In this document: one piece after another, positions 17,121 to 25,280 of the stretch
Numbering within the stretch: the first letter of the stretch is position 1
Layout of the letters: each line of letters begins with the position of its first letter
Notes under the pieces: generated by a model
Told to the model about the DNA's origin: nothing
Seen by the model: the letters and a program-made list of their open reading frames with translations, nothing else
Databases searched by the model: none
Program-made: the position numbers and the translations under genes
DNA from: Pseudacidovorax sp. RU35E
GTDB taxonomy: Bacteria > Pseudomonadota > Gammaproteobacteria > Burkholderiales > Burkholderiaceae_C
Assembly: GCF_900156165.1 (NCBI RefSeq)
Contig: NZ_FTMY01000019.1
Location: forward strand, 23,801 to 87,800
Direction: 5' to 3'
Length of the DNA stretch: 64,000 nucleotides

Positions 17121-17864
17121 TCACCAAGGTTGATTCGCTGGACCGATCGTGAACTCGTTGATCGTCGTATCCTCGGGCTGGTCGATCGCGAAGGCGACAA
17201 CGCTGGCAATTCGATCCGGGGAGATGCCGAACTTGTCGTAGATGGCTTTCATCTGGTCGAGCGACGCCTTGTCGCTGAAGGTCGACAGGAGTTCGGTATT
17301 GACGGCCCCGGGATAGATGGTTGCAGTGCGGATGTTGGTGCCTTCCATGGCTGACTCCATGCGCAAGACTTCCATGAAGTCGCGCACGAACCACTTCGTG
17401 CCGCCGTAGACAGCCCCGCCCGGATAAGCCTTGAGCCCGGCCACCGATGAGGTGGCGATGACATGGCCGGACTTCTGCGCGAGGAACTCGGGCAGCACCG
17501 CGGCGACACCGTTGAGGACGCCCTTGACATTGACATCAACCATCTGGTGCCAGTCGTCGGTCTTTAGCGCGGACAGTGGCGAATTCGGCATCAGTCCGGC
17601 ATTGAGAAAAATGGCGTCAACGCGCCCAAAGCTTTCCGTGGCCAGTTTGACGACGGCGTCATTCTCAGATTGCCGCGTGACATCCAATGTCTGGTACACG
17701 GCTTGGCCGCCCTGCTGCTCGATCTCGTCGGCGATTTGCTTGAGGTGCTCAGCGCGTCGCGCGCCGAGCACAACCTTCGCACCTTTGCTGGCGAGCAGCT
17801 TGGCAGTGGCCTCGCCAATGCCCGACGATGCGCCGGTGATGATGACGACTTTGCCTTTAATCAT
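17121..17864 (-). CDS. Short-chain dehydrogenase, YdfG-like
   Basis: A 247-residue classical SDR: GKVVIITGASSGIGEATA dinucleotide loop, LDVTRQ, NAGLMP, ATSSVAG and catalytic YGGTK. The ending with FAIDQPEDTTINEFTIGPANQPW is typical of YdfG-like NADP-dependent hydroxy-acid or serine dehydrogenases. Start MIKGKVV at 17864 gives the family N-terminus. It lies between a cyclophilin-like gene and the broken SDR on the same strand. The substrate is not deducible. Confidence 0.9.
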   Translation of the reverse strand: MIKGKVVIITGASSGIGEATAKLLASKGAKVVLGARRAEHLKQIADEIEQQGGQAVYQTLDVTRQSENDAVVKLATESFGRVDAIFLNAGLMPNSPLSALKTDDWHQMVDVNVKGVLNGVAAVLPEFLAQKSGHVIATSSVAGLKAYPGGAVYGGTKWFVRDFMEVLRMESAMEGTNIRTATIYPGAVNTELLSTFSDKASLDQMKAIYDKFGISPDRIASVVAFAIDQPEDTTINEFTIGPANQPW

Positions 17865-17985
17865 GATGTTCACGGCTTTCTGTAGATGCCGGCACATAGG
17901 GATGCCGACGTAACTTCAATACGCGGGGAGTCGTTACCGGCTCAGCCCAACCAGCAGCAGTGGAGCAAGCTCATGCGTGCACCCC

Positions 17986-18495
17986 CTACTCGTCAGAAAA
18001 CTCGACATGGACATCGCGTCGCCCGAGTGCCCGATCCAGGCCGACCGGATCGTCCACGCGACCAAGCCGTGTGTAGGAGTAAGGAGAATCGAACGTCTCG
18101 TAGAACAGCACGATGGTCTTGGTGCCGTAGAGCATCAGGTCTCCACTGCGGATCGTTCCCGGCCTGCTCGCGTCGGCGGGCAAAGGTGCTGCCAGATCGA
18201 CATGCTTTTCATTGCCATTGAGTTCCGCCATTTCCAACCTCATCGGAAGGCGAGCAGCGAACGCTTTGCCGGCGGCAGTGTCGGCGACGGTGATGGCGAA
18301 GCGGCGCTGGCCGACCGTGATCCATATGCGCTGCGTTGTCTGCTGACTGGGCAGGGTTCCGGCGACGGAAGCGCTGGCCTTCGTCGAAACGGGGGTCGAC
18401 TTTTCGCTGGCGCCAGTGCCGCCGGCCATGAGCACTCCGACAAGCAGGCTCGCGAGTTGCAGGCGCTGGCGATAGGCATCGGTCATTGTTTGCAT
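17986..18495 (-). CDS. Exported cyclophilin-like fold protein
   Basis: A 169-residue protein with a hydrophobic leader (about residues 12-28) and a linker, then a Cyclophil_like2 domain (IWITVGQRRFAITVADTAAGKAF, LPMRLEMAELNGNEKHVDL, GDLMLYGTKTIVLFYE, YTRLGRVDDP). It is homologous to the 120-residue protein at 13930-14292 but exported. The gap to the MFS gene before it is again 20 bases. Function unknown. Confidence 0.8.
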   Translation of the reverse strand: MQTMTDAYRQRLQLASLLVGVLMAGGTGASEKSTPVSTKASASVAGTLPSQQTTQRIWITVGQRRFAITVADTAAGKAFAARLPMRLEMAELNGNEKHVDLAAPLPADASRPGTIRSGDLMLYGTKTIVLFYETFDSPYSYTRLGRVDDPVGLDRALGRRDVHVEFSDE

Positions 18496-18515
18496 GGTGG
18501 TGATGGGATGTTGAA

Positions 18516-19739
18516 TCAGGCGGAGCGCGCACTTTCCGCGCGATACGTCATGACGACCAGGATCGCGCCCATGAGCAAGATCCCTGCGCTAAAGCCGAAT
18601 GTGCTTCTGTATCCACTGGCATCGAACAGAAAGCCACCGACCGTCGAGCCCAACCCGATGGAAAGTTGCACAACCGCCACCATCAACCCGCCTCCTGCTT
18701 CGGCGTCATTGGGCAATGTGCGTGCAATCCACATCCACCACCCCACGGGCGCGCCCGTCGCGACAAGCCCCCACAGGCCCAACAACCCCGTGGTTGCAGG
18801 CAAGGAAGTGCCGACGAGCATCAGCACCACCGCAATGACGGCCATCAACAGGGAGATGCTCGCCAGAACGCGATAGACACCGCGACTCAAGAACCACCCG
18901 ATCACGGTCGCACCGACGAAGCCGGAGACACCCATCGCCAAAAGGAGGAGCGACAAAGTCGAACTGTCGACCGCCGTCACGCTCTCCAGAAATGGACGGA
19001 GATAGGTGAAGAGCGCGAACTGCCCCATGAAGAACGAGCCGATTCCGAGCATGCCCACTGCCACGAGCGGATTCCTCAATAGTCGGAAAACGTTGCCTGC
19101 GCCACGCGCACGCGGCTGCGGCTGCATCGAAGGGAGGCTGGCCCACTGCCAGGCGAACGCGACCAACGCAATCGGCACCAGACAGAAGAACGCCCCGCGC
19201 CACCCCACGGTCGCACCGAGATAGCTACCGATGGGCGCTGCGACGACGGTCGCGAGCGCATTGCCTCCGTTGAAGATGGCGAGCGCGCGCGGCACCTTCG
19301 CAGGTGGCACAAGCAGCATGGCTGTGGCAGCCATCATCGACCAGAACCCCCCTACCACAACGCCGATGAGCGCCCGACCGACCAGGTAGACCGCATAGCT
19401 GGAGGCAAGCCCGACGATCACGCCGGACAGGCACATCATGGCCGTGAGCACCAGCAGCAAGGTCTTGCGGTTAATTGTCCCGGCGATCTTGGAAATGCAC
19501 AGGCTGGTGAGGACAGCGAATGCGCCCGAGATGGCGATGCCCTGGCCCGCCATGCCTTCGGTGACCTTGAGGTCGGTGGCCATCGGTGTCAGTAGGCTCA
19601 CCGGCATGAATTCAGAGGCGATCAACGCGAAGACGCACAGCGTCATCGCGAAGACGCCGCTCCAATGCGCCACCTGTGCGCCGTCGGTACGCTCGGTGGT
19701 GTCGTCGCCTGCGTCCGCGGAAATGATCTGCGTCGTCAT
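18516..19739 (-). CDS. MFS transporter, DHA1/NepI-like
   Basis: A 407-residue permease with 12 hydrophobic segments. FALIASEFMPVSLLTPMATDL in TM1 and the following motif-A-like turn resemble the AraJ/NepI group of proton antiporters for purine ribonucleosides, sugars or drugs. Its ATG shares one base with the stop of the alpha/beta hydrolase (TGATG), indicating translational coupling. The substrate is unknown. Confidence 0.88.
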   Translation of the reverse strand: MTTQIISADAGDDTTERTDGAQVAHWSGVFAMTLCVFALIASEFMPVSLLTPMATDLKVTEGMAGQGIAISGAFAVLTSLCISKIAGTINRKTLLLVLTAMMCLSGVIVGLASSYAVYLVGRALIGVVVGGFWSMMAATAMLLVPPAKVPRALAIFNGGNALATVVAAPIGSYLGATVGWRGAFFCLVPIALVAFAWQWASLPSMQPQPRARGAGNVFRLLRNPLVAVGMLGIGSFFMGQFALFTYLRPFLESVTAVDSSTLSLLLLAMGVSGFVGATVIGWFLSRGVYRVLASISLLMAVIAVVLMLVGTSLPATTGLLGLWGLVATGAPVGWWMWIARTLPNDAEAGGGLMVAVVQLSIGLGSTVGGFLFDASGYRSTFGFSAGILLMGAILVVMTYRAESARSA

Positions 19740-20872
19740 CAGGCGCTGGCCGACACAAGGTGCCTGGTGAAGAACGCCGTGAGCTTGTCGAACGGGATCA
19801 GAGTCACCCGGTCGTATAGGTCTACGTGGCCCGCGCCTGGAACGACATACAGCTCCTTAGGTTCGGCAGCGCGCTTGTAGGCGTCCTCGCTGAACTCCTT
19901 GGAGTGAGCCTGATCCCCGGTGATGAAGAGCATCGGGCGCGGCGAGATCGTCTCGATGTCGTTGAACGGATAGAAGTTCATGAACTTCACGTTGCTGGTC
20001 AGGGTTGGCATCGTGGTGGTCCGCGACGACACGCCTGTCGGCGTGAATTCACCGCGCGGCGTGCGGTAGAACTCGAAGAACTCGCGTTGGATAGGATGCG
20101 TGTCCGCGTTCAGCGCGAGCACGGTGCCGCCGGTGTACTTGATGGCACCGCCGTTGAACTCAGCCTGACGTTGCTCGGCGGCCGCCGCGATGATCTGCTT
20201 ACGCTGCTCCACCGTCTGCGAGTGGTTTAGCGCGTTGCGATTGGCTGCGCCCATGTCGTACATGCTGACCGTCGCGATGGCCTTCATTCGCGGATCAATC
20301 TTCGCCGCACTGATGACGAAACTTCCGCTGCCGCACACGCCGATGGCGCCGATCTGCCGCCGATCCACGAATGCTTGGCTGCCGAGAAAGTCGACCGCCG
20401 CACTGAAGCTTTCAGCGTAGATGTCCGGCGAGACCGCGTTGCGCGGCTGCCCGGCGCTGCCGCCCCAGAACGGCAGGTCGAGCGAAATCGTCACGAAGCC
20501 TTGTTCGGCCATCTTGGTGGCGTAGAGATTCGCGCTTTGCTCCTTCACCGCTCCCATGGGGTGACCAACAACGATCGCCGGGGCGCGCTTCTTGCGATCC
20601 AGCGACTGGGGAATGAAGAGATTCCCGGCGATCGTCATCTGATACTGGTTCTTGAAAGTGACCTTCTGCACAGTGACCTTGTCGCTTGTGTAGAAGTTGT
20701 CGGCGCCATTGGCCATGGGGGCGCCTTTCTGCGGTGGTGCCGCCCATGTCGGACCGGTCGCGGACATCATGCCCGCCGCAACAAGGCCACCTCCCGCCGT
20801 TTTCAAGAAGTCGCGTCGATCGGAACGGTCGGCGTTGTGCGCGGTCGACACGGCTCTATCGATATTCGTCAT
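19739..20872 (-). CDS. Tat-exported alpha/beta hydrolase
   Basis: A 377-residue hydrolase. The twin-arginine leader is DRSDRRDFLKTAGGGLVAAGMM, predicting folded export. The body is a dienelactone-hydrolase-like alpha/beta hydrolase: VVGHPMGAVKEQ near the oxyanion region, a nucleophile elbow GVCGSGS with Cys at the nucleophile position, ITGDQAHSKEF for the acid and PGAGHVDLYD with the catalytic His. It is the first gene of the minus-strand group and is divergent from the LysR at 21022. The substrate is unknown. Confidence 0.88.
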   Translation of the reverse strand: MTNIDRAVSTAHNADRSDRRDFLKTAGGGLVAAGMMSATGPTWAAPPQKGAPMANGADNFYTSDKVTVQKVTFKNQYQMTIAGNLFIPQSLDRKKRAPAIVVGHPMGAVKEQSANLYATKMAEQGFVTISLDLPFWGGSAGQPRNAVSPDIYAESFSAAVDFLGSQAFVDRRQIGAIGVCGSGSFVISAAKIDPRMKAIATVSMYDMGAANRNALNHSQTVEQRKQIIAAAAEQRQAEFNGGAIKYTGGTVLALNADTHPIQREFFEFYRTPRGEFTPTGVSSRTTTMPTLTSNVKFMNFYPFNDIETISPRPMLFITGDQAHSKEFSEDAYKRAAEPKELYVVPGAGHVDLYDRVTLIPFDKLTAFFTRHLVSASA

Positions 20873-21021
20873 GGTTGTTAGTCCGGTAAAGCGCGTACCT
20901 GAGTCCGCGCGTTGTTTGTTGGATGTTGGCTCTTCAGCGATGAGGACAAGTTTGTCGAGCTGCGTCCAACTTGACTAGATAATGAATACTTAATAAACTT
21001 ATTAATCTGACTAATTAGTTA
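20873..21021. promoter_or_regulatory. AT-rich divergent promoter, hydrolase operon / LysR
   Basis: The last 55 bases before the LysR start are very AT-rich compared with the surroundings and contain TTGACTAGAT (20971) and CTGACTAATT (21007), close to a motif near the paralogous LysR (2354). CTAATTAG is palindromic. This is the likely operator and promoter for both directions. Confidence 0.5.
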
Positions 21022-21945
21022 ATGTTTGATTGGATTGCCGTGCCAAGACGCAATTTCAAGGATCTGCTGGCGTTTGTGACCGTCGCGCGCGAGGGCAGCT
21101 TCACCAAGGCGGCCGGCACGCTAGGCGTGACGCAGTCGGCGCTCAGCCAGGCAATCCGAGGCCTTGAGGAAACACTGAAGATCCGCTTGTTGACGCGTAC
21201 CACGCGCAGCGTCGCTCCGACGCCAGCCGGCGAGCGGCTCATGGCGGCCATTGGTCATCGCTTCGACGAGATCGAGAGCGAGCTGGAGGCGCTGACAGAA
21301 CTGCGCGACAAGCCTGCAGGCACCGTTCGGATTACGTGCGGCGACAACGTGCTGCACTCCGTACTGCTCCCAAAGCTGGCTCCACTGTTGCGCGAGTATC
21401 CTGATATCAAACTGGAGTTCGACATGAACTACGGTTTCCGCGACATCGTGGCGGACCGCTTCGACGCCGGCGTTCGGATGGGCAGCACCATCGACAAGGA
21501 CATGATCGCCGTGCCCATCGGCCCTCCTTTGAGGATGGCAGTCGTCGCCTCCCCGGACTATTTCTCCGCCAACGGCATCCCCAAGACACCCGCCGACCTG
21601 ACCACGCACCGATGCATCAACCAGCGTATGCCGACCTCCGGCGGTCTGTATGTATGGGATTTCGAGAAGCGGGGCCGGAAGGTCAACGTGCGTGTCGACG
21701 GCCCTTTGATCTTCAACACCGCGCCGCCTCAGGTGGATGCATCGCTTGCCGGACTGGGAATCTCGCTGCTGCCGGAAGATGAATTGATGCAGCACCTCGT
21801 CTCGGGTCGTCTCGTGCGCGTGCTAGAGGACTGGTGCCCAAAGTTCGCCGGGTATCACCTGTACTACCCTAGCAAGCGCCAGCCTTCGCCGGCTTTTTCG
21901 CTGGTAGTGAAAGCGCTTCGGTTCAGCGGACATGGCCAGCCGTAG
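21022..21945 (+). CDS. LysR-family transcriptional regulator (paralogue of the one at 1386)
   Basis: A 307-residue LysR protein. HTH at about residues 20-45 (FTKAAGTLGVTQSALSQAIRGLE), wing LLTRTTRSVAPTPAG, effector domain with FDAGVRMGSTIDKDMIAVPIG and the C-terminal FAGYHLYYPSKRQPSPA. It is divergent from the exported hydrolase and MFS genes, its likely targets. The 87-base gap before the IclR gene has no visible terminator, so read-through is possible. Confidence 0.9.
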   Translation: MFDWIAVPRRNFKDLLAFVTVAREGSFTKAAGTLGVTQSALSQAIRGLEETLKIRLLTRTTRSVAPTPAGERLMAAIGHRFDEIESELEALTELRDKPAGTVRITCGDNVLHSVLLPKLAPLLREYPDIKLEFDMNYGFRDIVADRFDAGVRMGSTIDKDMIAVPIGPPLRMAVVASPDYFSANGIPKTPADLTTHRCINQRMPTSGGLYVWDFEKRGRKVNVRVDGPLIFNTAPPQVDASLAGLGISLLPEDELMQHLVSGRLVRVLEDWCPKFAGYHLYYPSKRQPSPAFSLVVKALRFSGHGQP

Positions 21946-22031
21946 TGGCGCATCGGCCGACCCATCCACCTTGGCGACAACTCCAATCAAATCAGTCCCG
22001 GCCATCGCGGGCGACTCACACCGAACAACTC

Positions 22032-22844
22032 ATGGCAACCCAAAGACTCCGCACGATCGCGTCCACTTCGGGAGCGCCATCGGGCACGCAAAGCATCCAG
22101 CGCGTCGTCATGATCCTTCGCCATCTGGCCTCTCGCAATCGGGATGGGCTGCGTCTCATCGATCTCGTCGACGCATTGCAACTTGAGCAGCCGACTGTGC
22201 ACCGGATGCTCAAGAGCTTGGTCGCCGAGTCTCTGGTGATGCAGGACCCACAGAACAAACGCTATTTCCTGGGTAGAAGCATGTACGAACTCGGCTTGGC
22301 CGCAAGTCAGCGCTTCGACTTCCGCTCGCTGTGCAGCCCCATCCTGAGCAACTTGGCCAGGCAAACCGGAGATACGGTGTTCCTGACAAGTCGCTCTGGA
22401 GACGAGAGCGTATGCCTTGCGCGCCACGAAGGCACCTCGCCCGTGAAGGTCTTCACCCTGGCACTCGGCGACCGTCGGCCGCTGGGTGCGGGTGCCAGCA
22501 GCATGGCGCTGCTCTCGGCTTATCCCCTTGCAGAGATTCGACAGATCATCTTCTCGAATGCAGAACGCCTAGCCGAGTTCGGTGAGCCCGAACCGGAGGA
22601 CTTGTTCCGGCGCGTCGAGAAGGCAAAGCGCCTGGGCTATTCGGTAAGGGATCTGCCTCACTTCGAAGGCATCCGGGCAATCGGCGTTCCAGTTTTCGAC
22701 TTCGAAGCCCAGCCCATCGCTGCCATCAGCATCTCGACGCTGACAGCCAGACTGACGGGCCACGGCTTCGACGAACGGCTACACCTGCTACGTGAGCACG
22801 CTGACCAGATCCGTAAACTCACAGAACCAACCAGTGGTGGATGA
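22032..22844 (+). CDS. IclR-family transcriptional regulator
   Basis: A 270-residue IclR protein: N-terminal winged HTH (SIQRVVMILRHLASRNRDGLRLIDLVDALQLEQPTVHRMLKSL) and the GAF-like effector domain ending in IAAISISTLTARL. I use MATQRLR as the start; an extension upstream has no family similarity. It is convergent with the PQQ alcohol dehydrogenase, with only 2 bases between stops. It may regulate the large catabolic block that follows, since no other regulator is embedded there. Confidence 0.88.
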   Translation: MATQRLRTIASTSGAPSGTQSIQRVVMILRHLASRNRDGLRLIDLVDALQLEQPTVHRMLKSLVAESLVMQDPQNKRYFLGRSMYELGLAASQRFDFRSLCSPILSNLARQTGDTVFLTSRSGDESVCLARHEGTSPVKVFTLALGDRRPLGAGASSMALLSAYPLAEIRQIIFSNAERLAEFGEPEPEDLFRRVEKAKRLGYSVRDLPHFEGIRAIGVPVFDFEAQPIAAISISTLTARLTGHGFDERLHLLREHADQIRKLTEPTSGG

Positions 22845-22846
22845 GC

Positions 22847-25132
22847 TCAGGGAAAGATGCCCACCGGACCTCTGGACGCGGCCCCTGCCGGAGCACTCTG
22901 CGGCTGATTAATCACCGGCATAGCTGAGGGCCCGGTCGGCCCCGACGGAACCGAAGGCCGGGTCGACCCCGAAGCCTTCTGCATCGCCTGCTTCTCGACA
23001 GCCTGATCCGCCTCCAGCACCTTGGCCGTGCTCTGAATGTAGGCTCGCAATGCTTCCGTATCGTCTGCTGACAGGGTGCTGGCCCAGCCCTTCATGCCTC
23101 TGTCTTCGAGAACGCCCTTCAACACGATGGCATTGAAGGTTTCGCGGTTCGAGGGAACCATCGAGCGCCGCAGGTCCGGCAGCATGTTGTTGGTGTTCAT
23201 CCCCTTGCCGTGACAGCTTGCGCAGTTGCTGTAGTAGAGCTTCTCTCCGATCGCGATCTGCGCAGGCGTGAACGTCTCCGGAGAAACGATAGCAGGGCCG
23301 TACGGCTTCGAGTTGTCGGCAAGCTTGGCGGTGCCACCGAGTTTGAACACAAGCACACGCCCATTCGTCGCGGCCTTAGCGCTCGTGAAAGGTACGTGGA
23401 TGGCGTTGGCGCCGCCGTAGCCCGACAACACGGCGATGTACTGCTCGCCATTCAGCATGTAGCTCATGGCGCCCGCCACGATGCCATCGAAGCCCTGCCA
23501 AGACCAGACCTTCTGCCCGTTGTCGGACCGGTACGCCACCAGCCGCCCGTCCGCCGTGCCCTGAAAGACCAGATCGCCAGCGGTGGCCAGCACACCCGCC
23601 GACGAAACGGCGCCATGGTTGACGCGCCACACCTCCGCCTGACGGATCGGGTCCCACGCGAGCAGATAGCCCTCGGTCTGCAAAGCGCCCACCTTGCGAT
23701 CGGACTCATTGAAAGGTGGGGTATTGCGCGCCGAACCTGTGCCGAGATTGTAGGAGCCGTCCCCACCCTTGTACTTATAGTTGGGGTTGTCCTTGTACCC
23801 GTAAGGGATGTTCTGTACCGGCAGATAGACCAGGTTGGTCTTCGGGCTGAACGCCATCGGATGCCAGTTGTGCGCGCCCGTGGATCCAGGCGTCGCAAGG
23901 AAGTCGGTGTTGTTGACACCGTATCTCGCCTGCGGGTAGACGATCGGGCGGCCCGTCGTCTTGTCGATGCCCGATGCCCAGTTGACCACCGCGAATTTCT
24001 CCGCCGAAACCAGCTTGCCATTCTGGCGATCGATGACATAGAAAAAGCCGTTCTTCGGCGCGTGCAAGGCGACTTTCCGTTTGGCTCCGTCGATGGCCAG
24101 ATCGGTCAAGATGATCGGCTGGGAAGACGTGTAGTCCCAGTCATCTGCAGGAGTCTCCTGGTAATGCCAGCGGTACTCGCCAGTGTTCGCATCCACTGCG
24201 ACAACCGAGCCTAGGAAGAGATCGTCGCCCTTGGCACCTGAGCGCGTTTTCCAGCTCCACGGAGAGCCGTTGCCGCCGCCGATGATGACCTGGTCGAAGT
24301 CCGGGTCGTAAAGGATTGCATCCCATGCGGTTCCGCCACCGCCGCTCTGCTTCCAAACGCCATCACCCCATGTCGGGTAGGCAACATTCATCAGAACCTT
24401 GTCGGAAGCCGCGCCATCGGGTTCATTGTTCGGATTGGGCGTGAGATAAAAGCGCCACGCCTGCTTACCCGTCTCCGCGTCGTAGGCCGTGACATAGCCG
24501 CGTACGCCAAACTCTGCGCCGGCGTTGCCGATGACGACCTTGCCCTTGAAGGCTCGTGGTTGTCCGGTGATGGTGTATGGCTTCGTCTGGTCGACAGTTT
24601 GTTGCGACCACACCTCCTTACCGGTCTTCGCGTCCAGCGCGACGAGGCGCCCATCGAGCGTGCCTACGTAGATTCTCCCGTTCCAGGCCGCGACCCCACG
24701 ATTGGCCACATCACAGCATGCGTTCTGCGCGGAGATGGGCCGAACCTTCGGGTCGTAGCGCCAGAGTTCCTTGCCGGTCGCAGCGTCGTAGGCGAATACC
24801 TTCGACCAGGCAGTGCTCGTGTAAAGGACGCCGTCGACCACCAATGGGGTCGCCTGTTGCCCGCGATTGGTGTCGAAGTCACCGACCCAGGCGAGCCCGA
24901 GTTGCGAAACGTTTGTCTGGTTGATCTTGTCGAGCGCACTGTAGTGCGCTTCGTAGTACGACCCCCCGCTGGTCATCCAGTTGCCCGGCTCCTTTTCAGC
25001 GGCCGCGAGACGCTCGGCATTCACCCGCGCGTACTCCGCTGCGGGCGCGGCATCTGCGTGCGCGAGTCCCAGCGTCAAGCCGAGTGCGAGTGCGATCGAC
25101 CTAACGCGTCGTATGTAGTCAGTGCTTTTCAA
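22847..25132 (-). CDS. Periplasmic PQQ quinohaemoprotein alcohol dehydrogenase
   Basis: A 761-residue type II quinohaemoprotein. After a signal peptide (cleavage near HADA-A) the eight-bladed propeller runs to about residue 600, with vicinal Cys139-Cys140 in NACCDVANRG, the active-site Asp in PADDWDYTSSQP, and repeated tryptophan-docking motifs such as TGKELW and TGKEVW. The residue two after the catalytic Asp is Thr rather than Asp, which fits a calcium- rather than lanthanide-dependent enzyme. A cytochrome c domain follows (CASCH). The last 45 residues are Pro/Ser/Gly-rich and look like a linker without a partner. It oxidises alcohols to aldehydes and passes electrons to the haem. Confidence 0.93.
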   Translation of the reverse strand: MKSTDYIRRVRSIALALGLTLGLAHADAAPAAEYARVNAERLAAAEKEPGNWMTSGGSYYEAHYSALDKINQTNVSQLGLAWVGDFDTNRGQQATPLVVDGVLYTSTAWSKVFAYDAATGKELWRYDPKVRPISAQNACCDVANRGVAAWNGRIYVGTLDGRLVALDAKTGKEVWSQQTVDQTKPYTITGQPRAFKGKVVIGNAGAEFGVRGYVTAYDAETGKQAWRFYLTPNPNNEPDGAASDKVLMNVAYPTWGDGVWKQSGGGGTAWDAILYDPDFDQVIIGGGNGSPWSWKTRSGAKGDDLFLGSVVAVDANTGEYRWHYQETPADDWDYTSSQPIILTDLAIDGAKRKVALHAPKNGFFYVIDRQNGKLVSAEKFAVVNWASGIDKTTGRPIVYPQARYGVNNTDFLATPGSTGAHNWHPMAFSPKTNLVYLPVQNIPYGYKDNPNYKYKGGDGSYNLGTGSARNTPPFNESDRKVGALQTEGYLLAWDPIRQAEVWRVNHGAVSSAGVLATAGDLVFQGTADGRLVAYRSDNGQKVWSWQGFDGIVAGAMSYMLNGEQYIAVLSGYGGANAIHVPFTSAKAATNGRVLVFKLGGTAKLADNSKPYGPAIVSPETFTPAQIAIGEKLYYSNCASCHGKGMNTNNMLPDLRRSMVPSNRETFNAIVLKGVLEDRGMKGWASTLSADDTEALRAYIQSTAKVLEADQAVEKQAMQKASGSTRPSVPSGPTGPSAMPVINQPQSAPAGAASRGPVGIFP

Positions 25133-25280
25133 AGTTGTCTCCTATTTGCTTTAGTGAATATCTGGGCGGAGCGTGGTCGCCCGTTGCAACGCGAACCTGG
25201 CCAGGTTCGAACACTCGGGTGAATGGCCGCGGCCGCGGTACTTGCCGCAGACCCGACATCCCGACCTTCCGGCGAGCGTG

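Noticed and set aside
20971..21016. A direct-repeat array in the AT-rich LysR promoter
   Set aside because: The TTGACTA-like units are only two or three and unevenly spaced; they are better treated as single regulator sites.
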